From Gracilariopsis chorda (Eukaryota; Rhodophyta; Florideophyceae; Gracilariales; Gracilariaceae), in the NCBI GenBank assembly GCA_003194525.1, contig NBIV01000113.1, positions 171,909-235,908 of the forward strand: a DNA stretch of 64,000 nucleotides, written 5' to 3'. The notes beneath the pieces were generated by a model. That model was not told the DNA's origin. It searched no databases and was given only the letters and a program-made list of their open reading frames with translations. Made by a program: the position numbers and the translations under genes. This document shows positions 10,801-22,298 of the stretch, piece by piece (the stretch's first letter is position 1; every line of letters starts with the position of its first letter).

Positions 10801-11520
10801 TTTTCGGATACTGCGGCGCCCCTGAACGCGTTGTTGCGAAAGGGGAACCCCCCAAAACTGGGAAGATTTACGCCCGAGCAATCGGAAGCCTTTAACTCCT
10901 TGAAGGAGGCTGTCACATCAGCACCAATCCTACATCTCCCAAAACTTGGGTTGCCATACTCCGTAGATACGGACTCGAGCGACTACCAAGTCGGGTGTGC
11001 TCTTTTTCAAACCACCCCCGAGGGGGAACGACATCCAATTGGTTATTGGTCACGTTCGCTCAATGCTCATGAGCGGAACTACTCCGTATCGGAGAAAGAG
11101 TGCCTCGCCGTCGTATGGGCGATGACCACTCTGCGCCCCTACCTTATGGGAGTTCACTTCACCGTGTACACGGATCATTCCTCATTGAGGTGGTTAATGA
11201 ATATCTCCGACCCGTTGGGACGCCTCATGCGCTGGAGACTCGGCCTCGCGGAATATGACTTTCAAGTCATTTATAAAAAGGGCGCGCAGAACACCCAAGC
11301 CGACGCCCTGTCGCGTTTACCCACAAGTGGGGAAGCACTCCCAACGGAGGATGATGAAGTCCCATGTTTCATGGCCATAGACCCGGATTATCCGGAATGT
11401 GCCGTCGAGGCTGGGCCAGAAAACTGGGACGAGGATGCTGACTTTGACGAACTACTCGCATCGCGAGATGAATCTGAGAACCCGTTACCGGGAAACTTTG
11501 TACCGGTATCACCGGAAGAA
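10801..11520 (+). pseudogene. Gypsy-1 RNase H domain
   Basis: Downstream of RT in the long open stretch from 10831. The DTDSSDYQVGCALFQ, HPIGYWSRSLN, SEKECLAVVWA and YTDHSSLRWL blocks supply the catalytic Asp, Glu and Asp of Gypsy-type RNase H. The ILYKKG/ADALSRL-type end block (QVIYKKGAQNTQADALSRL) closes the domain. No break lies inside it. Confidence 0.95.
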
Positions 11521-12740
11521 ATGATCCGAGAACAACTCGGCGACCCATTCTGTACGAGGGTTCGTGCCCGTATCAACGGTGGTGAAGATCTCCCTTTCGG
11601 GGTAAACGACAAAGGCTACCTCTTGAGGAAGGTCGAAGCCCCTCCACAGATTGTGGTACCTCATTCCCTGCAGTCGCGGGTGTTACATCTATCACACTAC
11701 GCCCCCATTGGAGGTCACCCAGGTGGGAGGAAACTCTACCTAACCCTGCGAAGGGATTTGTATTGGCCCGCCATGGAGGTGGATTGCTACGCAACCGTGC
11801 GGTTTTGTAGCGAATGCGCGAAGAATCGCGTCAAGCTACGCAAAAATGCGAAGAAGATGAAACTATTCCCCGCAAGGGCGCCGCTCGAGTTTATCGCGAT
11901 CGATATTCTCGGACCACTACTCACCACGAAACGTGGAAAGAAGTTTCTACTTGTCATTACCGACCGCTTTCCTAAACTGGTACGGACTGTCCCTCTTCGG
12001 AGGATAACCGCTCTCACGGTGGCCCAGGCTCTGGTGACGCACTGGATTTTCGTCTACGGTCCCCCTGTGGAGGTGCTCTCTGATAACGGGAAACAATTCG
12101 CGAGCAAGTTCTTCCAGGATGTTTGTCGCATCCTGGATGTCAAAAACTTGTTCACGACTACCTACCACCCCCAATGTAATGGGAAAGTTGAACGGTTTAA
12201 CCGGAAGTTACTCGCGGCGTTACGTTCCTACGTCGCAGACCACCCAAAGAACTGGGAAATGTACGCTGATGCGGTAACCTACGCGTACAATACGCAGGTA
12301 CACCGGACTACCGGAGTTTCGCCATTCGAGTTGGTTCTATCTAGAACACCCCCGCCTGTGGCGCTGGGACCCCAAGCTACCTTGGACAATTTCCCATCAG
12401 TGGGTATCTACCGGCAGCAATGGAAGCAATGGCTTTCCAAGCTGGTCCTCGCTGCGCGGAAGTCTATGGCACGGGCCCAAGCCGCTTACAAGCGGGATTT
12501 TGATGCTCGTTTGCGAGGGAAACCGTCCCCGATTCGGGCGAATAACTATGTCTTCATCAGGAAGGAGTACTACAACCCGGAATGGGAGAAGCGCCATAAA
12601 CTCTCGCCTGTGGCGGATGGACCATTCAAGGTCATCTCTGTAAACACCGACACTGTCGTGGTAGAGATGGGCGACACGCACGAACGGATTTCCCGTGATC
12701 GTGTTGTCGTTGCCCCTCCTCCCTCGTCAGAGGTAGTCCT
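11521..12740 (+). CDS. Gypsy-1 integrase, all catalytic residues present
   Basis: Part of the uninterrupted frame 10831-13188. It has an HHCC zinc-binding N-domain (HLSHY ... GGHPGGRKLY ... CSECAK), then the core with Asp in AIDILG (11902), Asp in SDNGKQF (12082) and Glu in GKVERF (12190). The spacing between the last two is 35 residues, the canonical D,D-35-E. The C-terminal SH3-like part follows (YYNPEWEKRHKLSPVADGPFKVI). It would catalyse strand transfer of the cDNA. The upstream stops mean it is not expressed as a normal Gag-Pol product from this copy. Confidence 0.95.
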
Positions 12741-14270
12741 GGATCCAGGCAACCCCGTTTCTACGGACTCTGCAACACCGGAATCATCCGGGAGTACTAG
12801 GCCTACGCTACTACCACACCCCAGCCGGGGACTCTCAGACCTACCGACCCTGTCGGACTCACCGGCTCAGCCGGGGAATTCGGGCCTCTCAGTGCCCGCC
12901 CCTACCACGCCTGCCCCACTGGCGCGCATTTATACCCGCCAGGCGGGGAATGTTATCCCTTATCCTGCCACTCCGTTTAAAGAGGGGGAGGAGAACACTC
13001 GTTTTCGAGGAACGATATCGCCGTCGCAACGGGAAACACATCGTAACATACGGAACACTGACCGTGGAGCACGGAGTATGTCGCGCGACACTAATCCCCC
13101 GTTCTCTGGCAGTGCTGTGCAACAGGAACCAGACGCGCAGGCCCCGCAAAAGCGGCAAATACACCGTTTGTCATGGGAAAACGAGTAGCCTCCCTCCAAT
13201 ACCGCAGCAGCGGAAATGCAATCGCCCGATCCATCCCCGGAGGCATCGCCACAAACGCGGGAAATATACCATGCTACACGGGAAGCTGAAGCGCAACTAC
13301 CGCACACCCCTGTCAGGGAAGGATCCCCGATAAGGGAGTATGGTGACGATTGCCCCCAATCTCCTGGGCAGAGCGATGCATCGAAGCCGCCATTGGCGGA
13401 AGCCCCCGCGGAAGCGGTTCAATTAAGTCCAGCAGACCCGTGCCCCGCGGGGAAGAGGTGCCCAGATACGCCAGCCTCACAGGGAAATACCCACACCCCT
13501 CTTGGGGAAAAAGGCAGCCAAGCCGCAGTCGAAGCTTCAGGCCCTGGCGCGCAAGCGACGGAAACGCCTCCCGTCGTCGACGGAATGGAAGCCCCCGTTC
13601 CGGGGAATAATTTGCGCCAACTTCCGCAACGCTGCGGCGAAGAACCGAGGAACTCGGGAAAAACGCGCGCCATCGCACGCTCGAAACCGGTCGTACCGGA
13701 CGCTGCCCCTCATCATGGAGACGGTGCCCCGCGCCTAGCGGCAAGGCCCCTGAAAAGGGTGTCATCGGCAACTGCCCGGCACCCCCCAAAAGGGGAATTT
13801 TAACCACAATGCCGGTGTACCGGAGTTAGCCTTAGGCAACCCCCCAGTAGCCGGGGACACCACGGCACAGCCGGAACGTATGGCAGAAAACGCTCATGAC
13901 TCCCCAGGGGAGGCAGAACGCTTACCAATCACCGTGTCGCACGGGACCCCGCAGGGGATGTCGCAAACACCGTTCCCGCATACGCGGCAAAGACCCCGCA
14001 AGCTCGCGGTTCGCGAAGAAGACCGCACTCGCGGAGTTCAAGTCCCCCGCCGACTGGCGGTTCGCCCGGCCTACCGTGATGACGGGAACAACGACGCCCC
14101 TCTGGGGAATAACTTGGCTGTGAAAACCATGACGCCAAACACCCTCTTGAGGGATATCCTCCCGCACGAGCAGCTGCCGCTACCACAGTGCACGGCAACG
14201 CCGGAGTTATCGCCGAACACCCTGCTAAGGGACATTATACCGCACCGCGGGCAACCCTCACAAGGGAGTA
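12741..14270 (+). other. Gypsy-1 pol spacer between integrase and chromodomain, packed with short inverted repeats
   Basis: Low-complexity Pro/Ser/Thr/Gly-rich coding DNA with a stop at 13188 (TAG), one at 13803 (TAA) and a frame change before 13880. No domain is recognised. Perfect short inverted repeats occur every few tens of bases, such as CCCC-GCGGGG types near 13440, CCCC-TCTT-GGGG near 13498 and CCCC-CAAAA-GGGG near 13784. The same style is seen in the gag and LTRs. Confidence 0.6.
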
Positions 14271-14277
14271 CAATCAC

Positions 14278-14509
14278 CACCCGGCACGGCCGGCAGGTCT
14301 ACAAACAAGAGTTCGTAGTAGACCGACTTGTCGGACACACCTGGGACCAGGATAGTATTCTACAATACCGCGTCCGCTGGTATGGGTATGACCCCAGTGG
14401 GGATACGTGGGAGCCAATCGAACACCTCCCACGGTCGCAGGTCGTGCGATACCACTGTCAAACGGGAACTGCAGCTCCAGCCAAGCTGGTAAATGCCCAA
14501 GTGGGGTAA
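14278..14509 (+). CDS. Gypsy-1 chromodomain
   Basis: The C-terminal end of pol, in a shifted frame relative to integrase, reads EFVVDRLVGH, then a linker, then VRWYGYDPSGDTWEPIEHLP. The W-Y-G-Y block and the TWEP block are the chromodomain core: two aromatic-cage positions and the closing helix. In chromoviruses the domain binds modified histone H3 and steers integration to heterochromatin. That targeting role is known for the family and inferred here. Confidence 0.9.
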
Positions 14510-14753
14510 CGTTGCCGCGCGAACGTAGGGCGATAGGGAAGGATAACAAGGCAAGGTCCGTCGAGTACGGGGAACTCAAACGAGAATCACCGTTCTAAAC
14601 GGGAAAGTTTAGTCAAGGGAGCAGCTAGCTCCCCACAACACTATACTACAATAGCTGGCTATGGCAGGAAAGAAGAACCGGAGACCGCGCACGCACTTTT
14701 ATCACCCATTTTCGTCTGGGAATCCTCCGCGTCCGCGGTCGTTTTCCCGTCTT

Positions 14754-14763
14754 AGGGGGGGGA
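14754..14763 (+). other. Gypsy-1 polypurine tract
   Basis: A run of eight G bounded by A, two bases before the TGAAGTGC start of the 3' LTR. Confidence 0.7.
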
Positions 14764-14765
14764 TA

Positions 14766-15260
14766 TGAAGTGCAACGCCCTCAGGGAGGGATTCCTGGTA
14801 CTTGATCGTTTTCCCGATATTATCGGTTGTGTAGTGTGTATATGAACTACGCCCCACAATGGTGGGTATGGAAACGTGGGACACGGTTTTGGGTCAATTG
14901 CCGGTTGGCCACAGTAGTGGATGTTGCCACGAAATGTGGAGTATTTTAGTTGATTTTATTTATTATTTTCACACCCATTTCTGGGAAGCTAGTGCTTAGT
15001 GCGACGGCGCACTGCCGTCGCACCAGTAAACCTTCCCCAACAAGGGACCCCAACCTGGGGAATTGGCTCTTGTTGTTACCGCTTGCGCGCGTGCTCTACT
15101 CCTCCTTGGAGGGAAACGCCGTGAACCATGGGACATCTAACCCCCTTGCACATCTAAAGGGACCCATCACTGGGAGTCATATTATTCCAATTGCATTCGT
15201 GTTTCGCCCTGTATAGGGATATTGTTACCGACATCGCCGTTCGCCCTTGTCGCTCTCGCG
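14766..15260 (+). repeat. Gypsy-1 3' LTR, truncated at its right end
   Basis: Matches 5680-6170 to the point tcgctctcgcg and then breaks into Copia C integrase sequence. The last 330 bp of the LTR, including the TTGCACCACA end, are absent. The missing LTR end and the missing Copia C integrase core lie on the same side, so one deletion after insertion would explain both. Confidence 0.85.
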
Positions 15261-15261
15261 C

Positions 15262-16260
15262 GTGATAAATTACTTGTTTCCGCCAACGCTTGCCGTACTT
15301 AATGGACCACATATGTCGGAGAAGATTATTTCCCCAACATCTAAGGCCTTATTGGTTCCTCCGATTAAAGGTTATCTTGACATCTTTCCTTCAAGGCATG
15401 GAATGCAATTCATTCCCTGGTCAGCCTTTGCCTGGATGTCTAGTCCATTCACAAAACCATCAGTTTCCATTTGTTTGATGCGGGTTTGGTCCGCGTGGCC
15501 AAATCTGCAAGGCCAGAGCTCGATCCCGGTTTGCCGTTCTATATTGGTGACATAAGCTCTATATCCATGGATGGGAAATCTCACCACTCCATTCAGCTCA
15601 AATAGTCCTTGACGACCACGTTTTCTCGTGTCTTTATAGGTTCCGTTCGACAGTGTACACCCGTTGTTGTCAATGGTTATGCGTATCCCACTGTCGGTAA
15701 GGGCTTGGAAGGGAACGAGGTTACAGTCCAGGTCTGGTACGACCAAGACATTCCTAAGCTGTAGGCAAAAGGCCAATGGCTGCGGGCGTTGTAGTCCGGA
15801 CTTCGAGGTTTCCGACCAAATTAGATTCAATACTCCTTCCATCACCAAGGTTAATGGTTCTAGGGGTTACCGGTCGGAACCTGCTAGCCAAACTAACGTC
15901 GTTCACCATATCGCAGGTGGCTCCCGAATCGATGACAAGCGCAGCCTGCTCTCCCCAGGGCTGCCTTTGTTCCCGGGTTACCAAATCAAACTGCTGAGTG
16001 TTGTTGTGGTTCTTGATCCTGTCCTTTTTTCTTCTGCATTCTCGCCTGTACCGGCCAAAGTTTCCCCATTGGTAGCACAGTGCTTTGGCCTTCGTCTTCA
16101 GAGCTCGCTTCGTTGTATCAGGCACTTCGTTGACATACTTCTTTCTTGAATCTCCGACGTTATATTCTTGCAGAAGACGTGCTGTAGCTGATTCCCACGT
16201 CAATTCGGAGACTTGAAGCATCTGCAACGCACTGATTACTGCTCCATAAGGGGATTCCAC
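15262..16260 (-). pseudogene. Copia C zinc knuckle, protease and integrase N-terminus
   Basis: The minus frame 16260-15754 holds a degenerate knuckle (CYQWGNFGRYRREC, where the second Cys is Trp and the His is Arg) and the protease active site LVIDSGATCDMVND. 15848-15372 carries the pre-integrase zinc region (RFGHADQTRIKQM ... CIPCLEGK), with the usual first His replaced. The frame then reads into FSDICGPLSTASVGG, the first catalytic Asp block of Copia integrase, and stops at the Gypsy-1 junction. Two stops occur after 15372. Confidence 0.85.
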
Positions 16261-16742
16261 GGCATTCCCAAAACTGGCGAGGAGTATTGCAACTGCATGG
16301 ATTCCTGCACTGTGCTTTTCATTGCATCCACTCTGAAAAAGATAGACTCCATATTATCGATGTATTCCGACATGTTGATTCGTTCTGTGAACCGCTTCTG
16401 ATGCAGTTCCGTCTGCAGCTGAAATCGTGATGAAGTTCTGACAGTTGTATATCTCTCCTTCAACTTTTTGTACATCACAGACGGGTTTCGGCGATCGGTT
16501 GCAATCGTACGAAGAGGCTTGTCACCCAACGCTTGGACTAAGAAAATGCGTGCCTTCGAAATCTTGAGCTGCTTATCGGCTTCCAACTCCAATACTTCAC
16601 GGTCTTTCAACTGATCTTCGGTGACCATGGCTAACAACTTCTTAGACTCAACTAGTGCTTCGAAACGCATCTGCCTCAAAACGAAGTCCTCCCCACGTTT
16701 CGCATATAATCGTGGAATACGCTTAGAACCGTCTTCTTCCAT
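16236..16742 (-). pseudogene. Copia C gag (UBN2-type)
   Basis: From ATG 16742 (MEEDGSKRIP). A helical gag of the Copia polypeptide type, with ARIFLVQALGDKPLRTIA, the MYKKLKERY block (usually W-x-x-L-x-x-x-Y) and ELHQKRFTERINMSEYIDNMESIF. It shifts frame near 16240 into the zinc-knuckle frame. The open frame extends upstream into the LTR to 16925, but the later ATG is the more natural start. Confidence 0.7.
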
Positions 16743-16835
16743 CACGGAGGATAGGTTAGTCGGAGGTGGTTGATTCAGGTAGCGCAATGCTACCACTGCT
16801 TGCAAGACGGCTGACTTCCGTTTTACTACAGAACT

Positions 16836-17044
16836 GTTCGTCACATCTTCCTTAAGTAGGCATTGCAAACCCTGCTTAATCAATACCTTAATGAAGACCA
16901 CCAGCACAGGGGGTCCATCTACCACAAACTGTACCTCACGTAAATACTCTGAATTGTAGGAAAATATCTTCTCTGTAAAATTACATTACGCAAGGTATTG
17001 AAATCATACTCTCACGTGATAAGTGTTACAGGCTACTGTCATCA
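16836..17044 (-). repeat. Copia C 5' LTR
   Basis: The partner of 3534-3747, beginning TGATGACAG on the minus strand. No tRNA-complementary primer site is obvious between it and gag. Confidence 0.85.
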
Positions 17045-18992
17045 CTAAAACCGAGATGACTGGCGTATATAACTACAAAGATATTACCCGAAATCGGTGC
17101 ATTAGGCGGCTGGATTAAGGTGACGATCGGCCTAAGTGACGTTGGTGTGCAAGAAAAGAAACAAAAATTTCGGAAATACAGAACAACCTTCGCAAACTGT
17201 AACACACTGGCAGGTTTGCGTTCAAACACAAACTTTCGGCGAGCAGTATGATGCATATTCGACCTGCGAAATGAAACTGATTAAGGACTCTAAGTAACAC
17301 TGTGCAGGTGAATATGTCAACACTAAAGGCTGTGAGACTCTACGAAGACTTGCTCAGTTCGCCAAGGCAATATACTCATAGCGAAGACACAAATTGCCTT
17401 TACCTGACGGTGACACGACAGGGCTGTCCTAGATTAAGTACTATCAGGCCATAGAAAAGTAAGAATACTACTACCGTAGTGTAGAAAGCCTGCGGCTAAC
17501 AACTTTGTGTCACTGGAAGTCATGGCCGTCCACGGCGCAACAAGACATGTGTCAATCACGCCAGCAGTGGTCAAATGCTCGCAAGCTTGCCATGCTTTCA
17601 TTCTTCAGAGCAATGCGAATATTTATATTATGTAAATGAGGTAGGTGATCAATAGTTCGGTACTAATGTGGCAATAGTTCAACTCAGGTAAAAATACACC
17701 CTCGGAAATTTTGTGTTAAACTAGATATGAATTCTATTTGGTATTATTGGACCTTCATGGCTGATGTTCATGATATCTCGAATACATGGACGCATGATAG
17801 TCGTAAGAGCGCCATTTATAGCTAGCATGATTCACATGTGTGTTGCTGCACCCTGAACAGCCATGCTACTCAGTGTCACAAACTTGTGTTGTGAGCGTGT
17901 GGCACACTACAGTAGCCGTATTCCGTCTTTTGACCCGACACTACGTAAAAGAGGATGCTTCTGCCGTGTAATCCTGAAGCAAAGCTAATCTATGACTCGG
18001 CTCTGAGTGTACCCCCTGCTTTGAGTGACCAAAGCTCCCCGCAGTACAGCTGCGTTCGTTCAGGTTAACCATATCCGCACAGTATCAATCAGAACCTCTG
18101 ATCTGTCTACACGAGTGGGTTTGCCCAGTATTGACTGTTATTATTACCGTTTTCGATACTTTGTTATTGTCAAAACAGATAGTTCTTCAACTTAATATTG
18201 AGAAATGCCGTGCTGTGTGAAGAACCATATCCCTAAACATCCGGTCCCATTCGACTCTCTGAACACGCAGCCGGGTTGTTTGTTTCTTTTTCTTCATCTA
18301 CACTTTTCCCCTTCTCCCAATGGATTCTTTGTGAGTAGCAACCCCACTTACACGGACATGTGCATTAATTTCATTCACTTGTAGCCGAATTCCAGGTAAT
18401 ACCTTCGTTAGTTTAGCCAGAAGTCACCTAGGATTTACTCCCAAATACCGTGCGGTACGGAGTGATTTGTTGCGGAGCCTAGCTGCTTGGACAGCTCGGC
18501 CGCCAACATCTTGAGAGTAATTGCCATTTAAGTATACTGCTCTACACATCTGTCCCATTTATCATGGTCAACACTGGTAAAGGTACCAAGACACCAACTA
18601 AAATTCACGCTGAAATCGAACCAAAATTTAATGGGTACACTCAAACCTGTATTGAACTTATGGCATGGGACTAAATCATCATGAATGACTCACCTTTACT
18701 AAAAAAACCGCGTATCAGCATTGCTTTACAGCACCGGTGGACTATAGCGCACGTTCCAGCGCTGCAGTTCACGCATGTTTTCGAAAACCTTTTGGTTGGT
18801 GAATAGTTTGCTTTTGGTTGGCATCGCATCCTGACGGCTGCAGCTCGGAGAGGAAAGAATTGTACACCTGATAAATACGAATAAGCTTCTTTTGCCATTC
18901 TACGGCGGTCCGTTTGATCCCATGTTTATTTTTTGTTATCATAACTGTTTTTATAAAGAAATCTTCAAGACTCTTTTCCTGCTCTCTACGTG
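17045..18992. other. No gene seen
   Basis: AT-rich DNA with only very short open stretches and no recognisable protein similarity, tRNA fold or repeat family shared with the rest of the window. Confidence 0.6.
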
Positions 18993-19378
18993 TAAGGACT
19001 AATCTCTTTTTACCGTCCTTGTCGGACTATGAGGAAAAGGGAGATGTATTGAACCAGCTCACCATCCTTTGGGATGGTGGGAAAGTGTCCTGCCTTCTCA
19101 CCATCCCCGAAGATGGTGCGATGGCTGCTTACAATGCTGCTTTTTGTGCGAGCACGTTAGGACTCTCATTACCAAGAAAGACGACTAGCGTCTTTCGCTC
19201 TGAGTATAAAAGGAGGGGACAGAGCTCGGCTTTCGCCTCCCGTCTGTTCTACAACCCCTTTTATCATCATCAACTTAACTCCAACTACTTTAAATTGTGT
19301 TCAAGCAAAGGAATCTTACTTTTTGGTCCGTCTCTAGCAAATGCTACAGGCCGCCTCTTTTTTTAACGTATTATTTCA
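18993..19378 (+). repeat. Copia B 5' LTR
   Basis: Aligns with 23807-24169 from the taccgtccttg block through the imperfect inverted repeat caccatccttTgggatggtg to the ttatttca end. It carries the same TATA box context. Confidence 0.85.
19204..19210 (+). promoter_or_regulatory. Copia B 5' LTR TATA box
   Basis: TATAAAA in the context gagtataaaaggagg, conserved in the 3' LTR. It is the likely core promoter for the element's genomic RNA. Confidence 0.65.
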
Positions 19379-20395
19379 CGAAATTCCGAAATCATCAGCT
19401 GATAATCGTCGGTTTTTACAGTTTACAAGTAAGTCATTTGACACCCAAAGAATTGAAAAATTCTGTTTGTACTGATTCTGCATTGTTAACCAGTACGTAT
19501 AGGACGTAATTACTAACCACACATTTTCTCTAACTTATATTCTTTTACTGTCCAATCAGCATATAACTACAGTGGCTTGCAAACAGCCTGGCACTGTCTT
19601 TATTCATAGTTCAATCTATCCTACGGTAACCGTAGAGCAACCAGCCTCCCTGCATCGTCATCACCTTGCTGTATTACCAGCGCCACCAACCAATCAGCAA
19701 CGACCGAACATATTGGACTATCTGACGGTTAGGAACAGAGGTGCAGTGGTTGAATTGGTTGGAAGTCGATGGTGATGATCCACGTTGGAAATTCGGAACA
19801 TCCATCGGGGTTTATATAGAGTTTCTAGTCTAGTTCTATCAGTGCCACTAGTCGATGAGAACTCGTCTGATTTAAACGGTATGATGCTTGGTGTTCGTGC
19901 TGGCCTCCGTACGCGACTGGTTTACCGGGTTCAGTGCCAGATCTAGTCGTTTGAATACTTGGCAAATTGCATCAAAGCTGAGGACTTGTCATCAGACAAG
20001 TTCTTGATGATCTGGCATGAAGCCAGGGTGCCAGTGATGACTTGGCACGACTCCCACGGGAATCTTCCATGATCATTCGATCCCTGCTGTACCGTGTGGA
20101 GTGTCTGTCAACAGTTGTGAGTAGTAGACAACATGTACTTTTAGAGCCAATATGTCCACGCGGTCAACCAAGACTTCTTTGACATGAACATGTTGCCATG
20201 TCATATTGACAGGGTGTCACGAAGATGTCAACTCGGCTTTGAGGCCAGTTTGGCATGGAGAATGGGTAACTGATTTGTTTAGCAGATCGAGTAGAATAAA
20301 GCTAGCTGGTTTGTGCAGGTTAGAACTGATGCTAGAGCCAAATATACTCAAAGAAAGGTAAATAATAACTAATTCCAACACTGACCGCTTCAGAA

Positions 20396-20850
20396 GTGGA
20401 CAGTGAATCAGAACCCGGCCACCGCTCAACTACATCCAGCCGCATGCCGCTAAGTGTCTTTGACATTGAAGCCGAAGAGGTACCCTGGCCCAGGCACTGC
20501 CATATATCACCAGTGCCAGCGCAACCAAGCACTAGTGGCATTCGGAAGCTCCGCAGGAAAAAAGCCAAGTGTTTGGCTGACCAATTACAACCGAAGAAGA
20601 AGACGACGCGTGTGGCACGTGCCAAACGCTTCTGCACGTTGGGCAAAGTTCAATGCAACAGTGCAAAACCCTTTTTTGAGCACTGTCAGTCGATAACACA
20701 CCGCAACCGCGTGCAATGCAAACGTATTCCGCCTTACGCCTTACTGTGCTATCTGTAAGTGCTCAATTAAGTCGCATCATCATGTGAACCGTCACAAAAA
20801 CGGCAAGGCACACCACAAAGTTCTTTACAATCAGAATGCAAATAAATAAA
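20396..20850 (+). pseudogene. Basic region followed by a U1-type C2H2 zinc finger, broken
   Basis: A Ser/Pro-rich start leads to a strongly basic stretch (RKLRRKKAKCLADQLQPKKK, in the 20396 frame). After a frame change and a TAA at 20694-20696, a clean finger appears at 20745-20813: C-x2-C-x12-H-x5-H, reading YCAICKC ... VNRHKNGKAH. This spacing is typical of U1-like or double-stranded-RNA-binding fingers. It lies inside Copia B between the 5' LTR and gag. It could be a captured host fragment or an unusual element ORF. Confidence 0.4.
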
Positions 20851-20989
20851 TACTTTTGTTTTGGCGTAAACCTCTACGATTACTTAACCATATCATTAGG
20901 CTAATTTCGTACGAGTAAGGCCTAGTTATACGCAGAAATCTATTTCATTAGCATACAAAACCATGTAGTAGGAATTGGTATAATTCATC

Positions 20990-21384
20990 ATGCCGCCACT
21001 TAACGGAAATTTTACTAGCAAGGTTAGGTATGCAAAAGCGCAGCAACGACAATTTATCGAATTCATTAGGCATATTCAGGAAAACAATACCCAAACAGAG
21101 CCTGCTCAAATAATCGCACTTCTGAGAACTGAATACCCTCCACATAAGCTACTTACTTTTACAATCTTTAGTAATGGGTTATGCGTAAGTTTGCAGAGTT
21201 CTTAGAAGATCGTGGAATTAATCTCGCAGAACATGAAGGCGGTCATCTTTTAAAAAGAATTTCCAAAAATATTTTCGAGAATTCTCATTTAGAGGATGCT
21301 TTTACTGCTATAGATTTATTCGAGCAAACAACGGCACCTGCTCCATCTATCCGACAACAACCACAAAGATATCCACACGAATAA
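20990..21384 (+). pseudogene. Copia B gag-like N-terminal region
   Basis: ATG 20990 (MPPLNGNFTSKVRYAKAQQR) reads a helical, charged stretch to about 21175, then changes frame to a second helical stretch (MRKFAEFLEDRGINLAEHEG) ending at 21384. The position before the protease/pre-integrase region suggests gag. No zinc knuckle remains. Confidence 0.4.
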
Positions 21385-21410
21385 GAAGACACTGAGGCAT
21401 TTCATTAAAG

Positions 21411-22244
21411 GTGAGCCACTCCGACAAAGCCTCTAAATTTGGAGATGGCCTATACTTCGGCCAAAGAACTATGCAAGTACGCATTCCGTTACCTGGCAAC
21501 ACTTTCCTTTCACTAGATATTGACCTTGTTGACGCCTTTATAACTCTCCTAAGTGCTCTACATACTTTGGACCTACACGCTCTTGTACCTGACAACGTGG
21601 AAAACATGCTAGTCAACAAGAAGCTCAACTGGTCGATACCAATCACGAGGACATTTGGTCATATGTACTTAGAATGGGACTTCTCTGAGATTCTTTACAC
21701 AAAGAGCGAACTCCAAAAAATGCATATGCACTTCTAACATCCTAGCGCAAACAAGCTTTTGAACTTGATATCCCAAGCAAAGCCAGAAAATGCCACGGTT
21801 GAGACCAGGAAATTCATTGAGCATATCTCAAAATCATGTTCCAAGTGCCAACGTTTTACACCCTGGCCACAGTCCTTCCAAGTATCCATTCCAGGTAAAA
21901 TAATATTCAACAGTGAAATTGCTTTGGGTCTTATGTTCTTCGACAAAATGCAAGTCCTAGACGTTGTCGACACACAAACGCACTTCAGCTCTGCAGTTTT
22001 TCTTAAGAGTCAGACTACTGAAGCAATCTGGTACGCATTTATCGGTTGTTGGGCCACGTTATACACCGGCTATCCAGAAAAGATGAGACTGGATAAAGCC
22101 AGACAATTCAAATCCACTCGATGGAAAGACCTAACGAGCATGGCTGGAATCACCTTACAGTTCTCAGGCGTTGAAATTCATAATTCCTTTGGAACCGGGA
22201 AACGGTACCATAAACACTTACGTCGTATCTACCAAAAGATTTGA
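21411..22244 (+). pseudogene. Copia B protease end, zinc region and integrase
   Basis: 21411-21737 matches the protease-to-integrase segment of this lineage (LTRs aside, ITRTFGHMYLEWDFSEILYTKSEL), then HPSANKLLNLI and CSKCQRF give the HHCC zinc region across a stop at 21737. 21759-22244 is the core: Asp in MQVLDVVDTQ, second Asp in RLDKARQF (usually VDxGxQF), then GVEIHNSFGTGKRYH. In this lineage the last block normally has Glu where Lys stands here (codon 22200-22202), so the enzyme is inactive. Confidence 0.75.
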
Positions 22245-22298
22245 TACAGCGAGCCCGATGTACCCATTGCCTTAGCCCTCCGATTTGCTGTCAAGAAT

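Larger units (their letters stand above)
5680..15260 (+). mobile_element. Gypsy-1: chromodomain Gypsy (chromovirus) inserted in Copia C
   Basis: The 5' LTR (5680-6505), PBS, gag, PR, RT, RNase H, integrase, long spacer, chromodomain, polypurine tract and a truncated 3' LTR (14766-15260) are all in order on the plus strand. The RT-before-integrase order and a C-terminal chromodomain place it with the chromoviruses. Gag has two frameshifts and two stops. Pol has one frameshift and in-frame stops at 9147, 9651, 10266 and 10785. Gypsy-2 at 46163 is a closely similar second copy. Confidence 0.95.
3534..17044 (-). mobile_element. Copia C: Ty1/copia retrotransposon split by Gypsy-1
   Basis: Two direct repeats of about 210 bp (3534-3747 and 16836-17044) flank minus-strand Copia coding sequence in the order gag, zinc knuckle, protease and integrase start (16742-15262), then a 9.6-kb Gypsy insert, then the late integrase linker, RT and RNase H (5679-3729). 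Most of the integrase core is missing where the Gypsy element sits. The RT catalytic motif and the gag zinc knuckle are both mutated, so the element is dead. I could not find a convincing target-site duplication. Confidence 0.85.

Noticed and set aside
13313..13807. Antisense open frame of 164 codons in the Gypsy-1 spacer
   Set aside because: Caused by high GC and the inverted-repeat composition, with no TATA, no conserved partner and only low-complexity residues. Unlike 60570-62281 it has no independent support.
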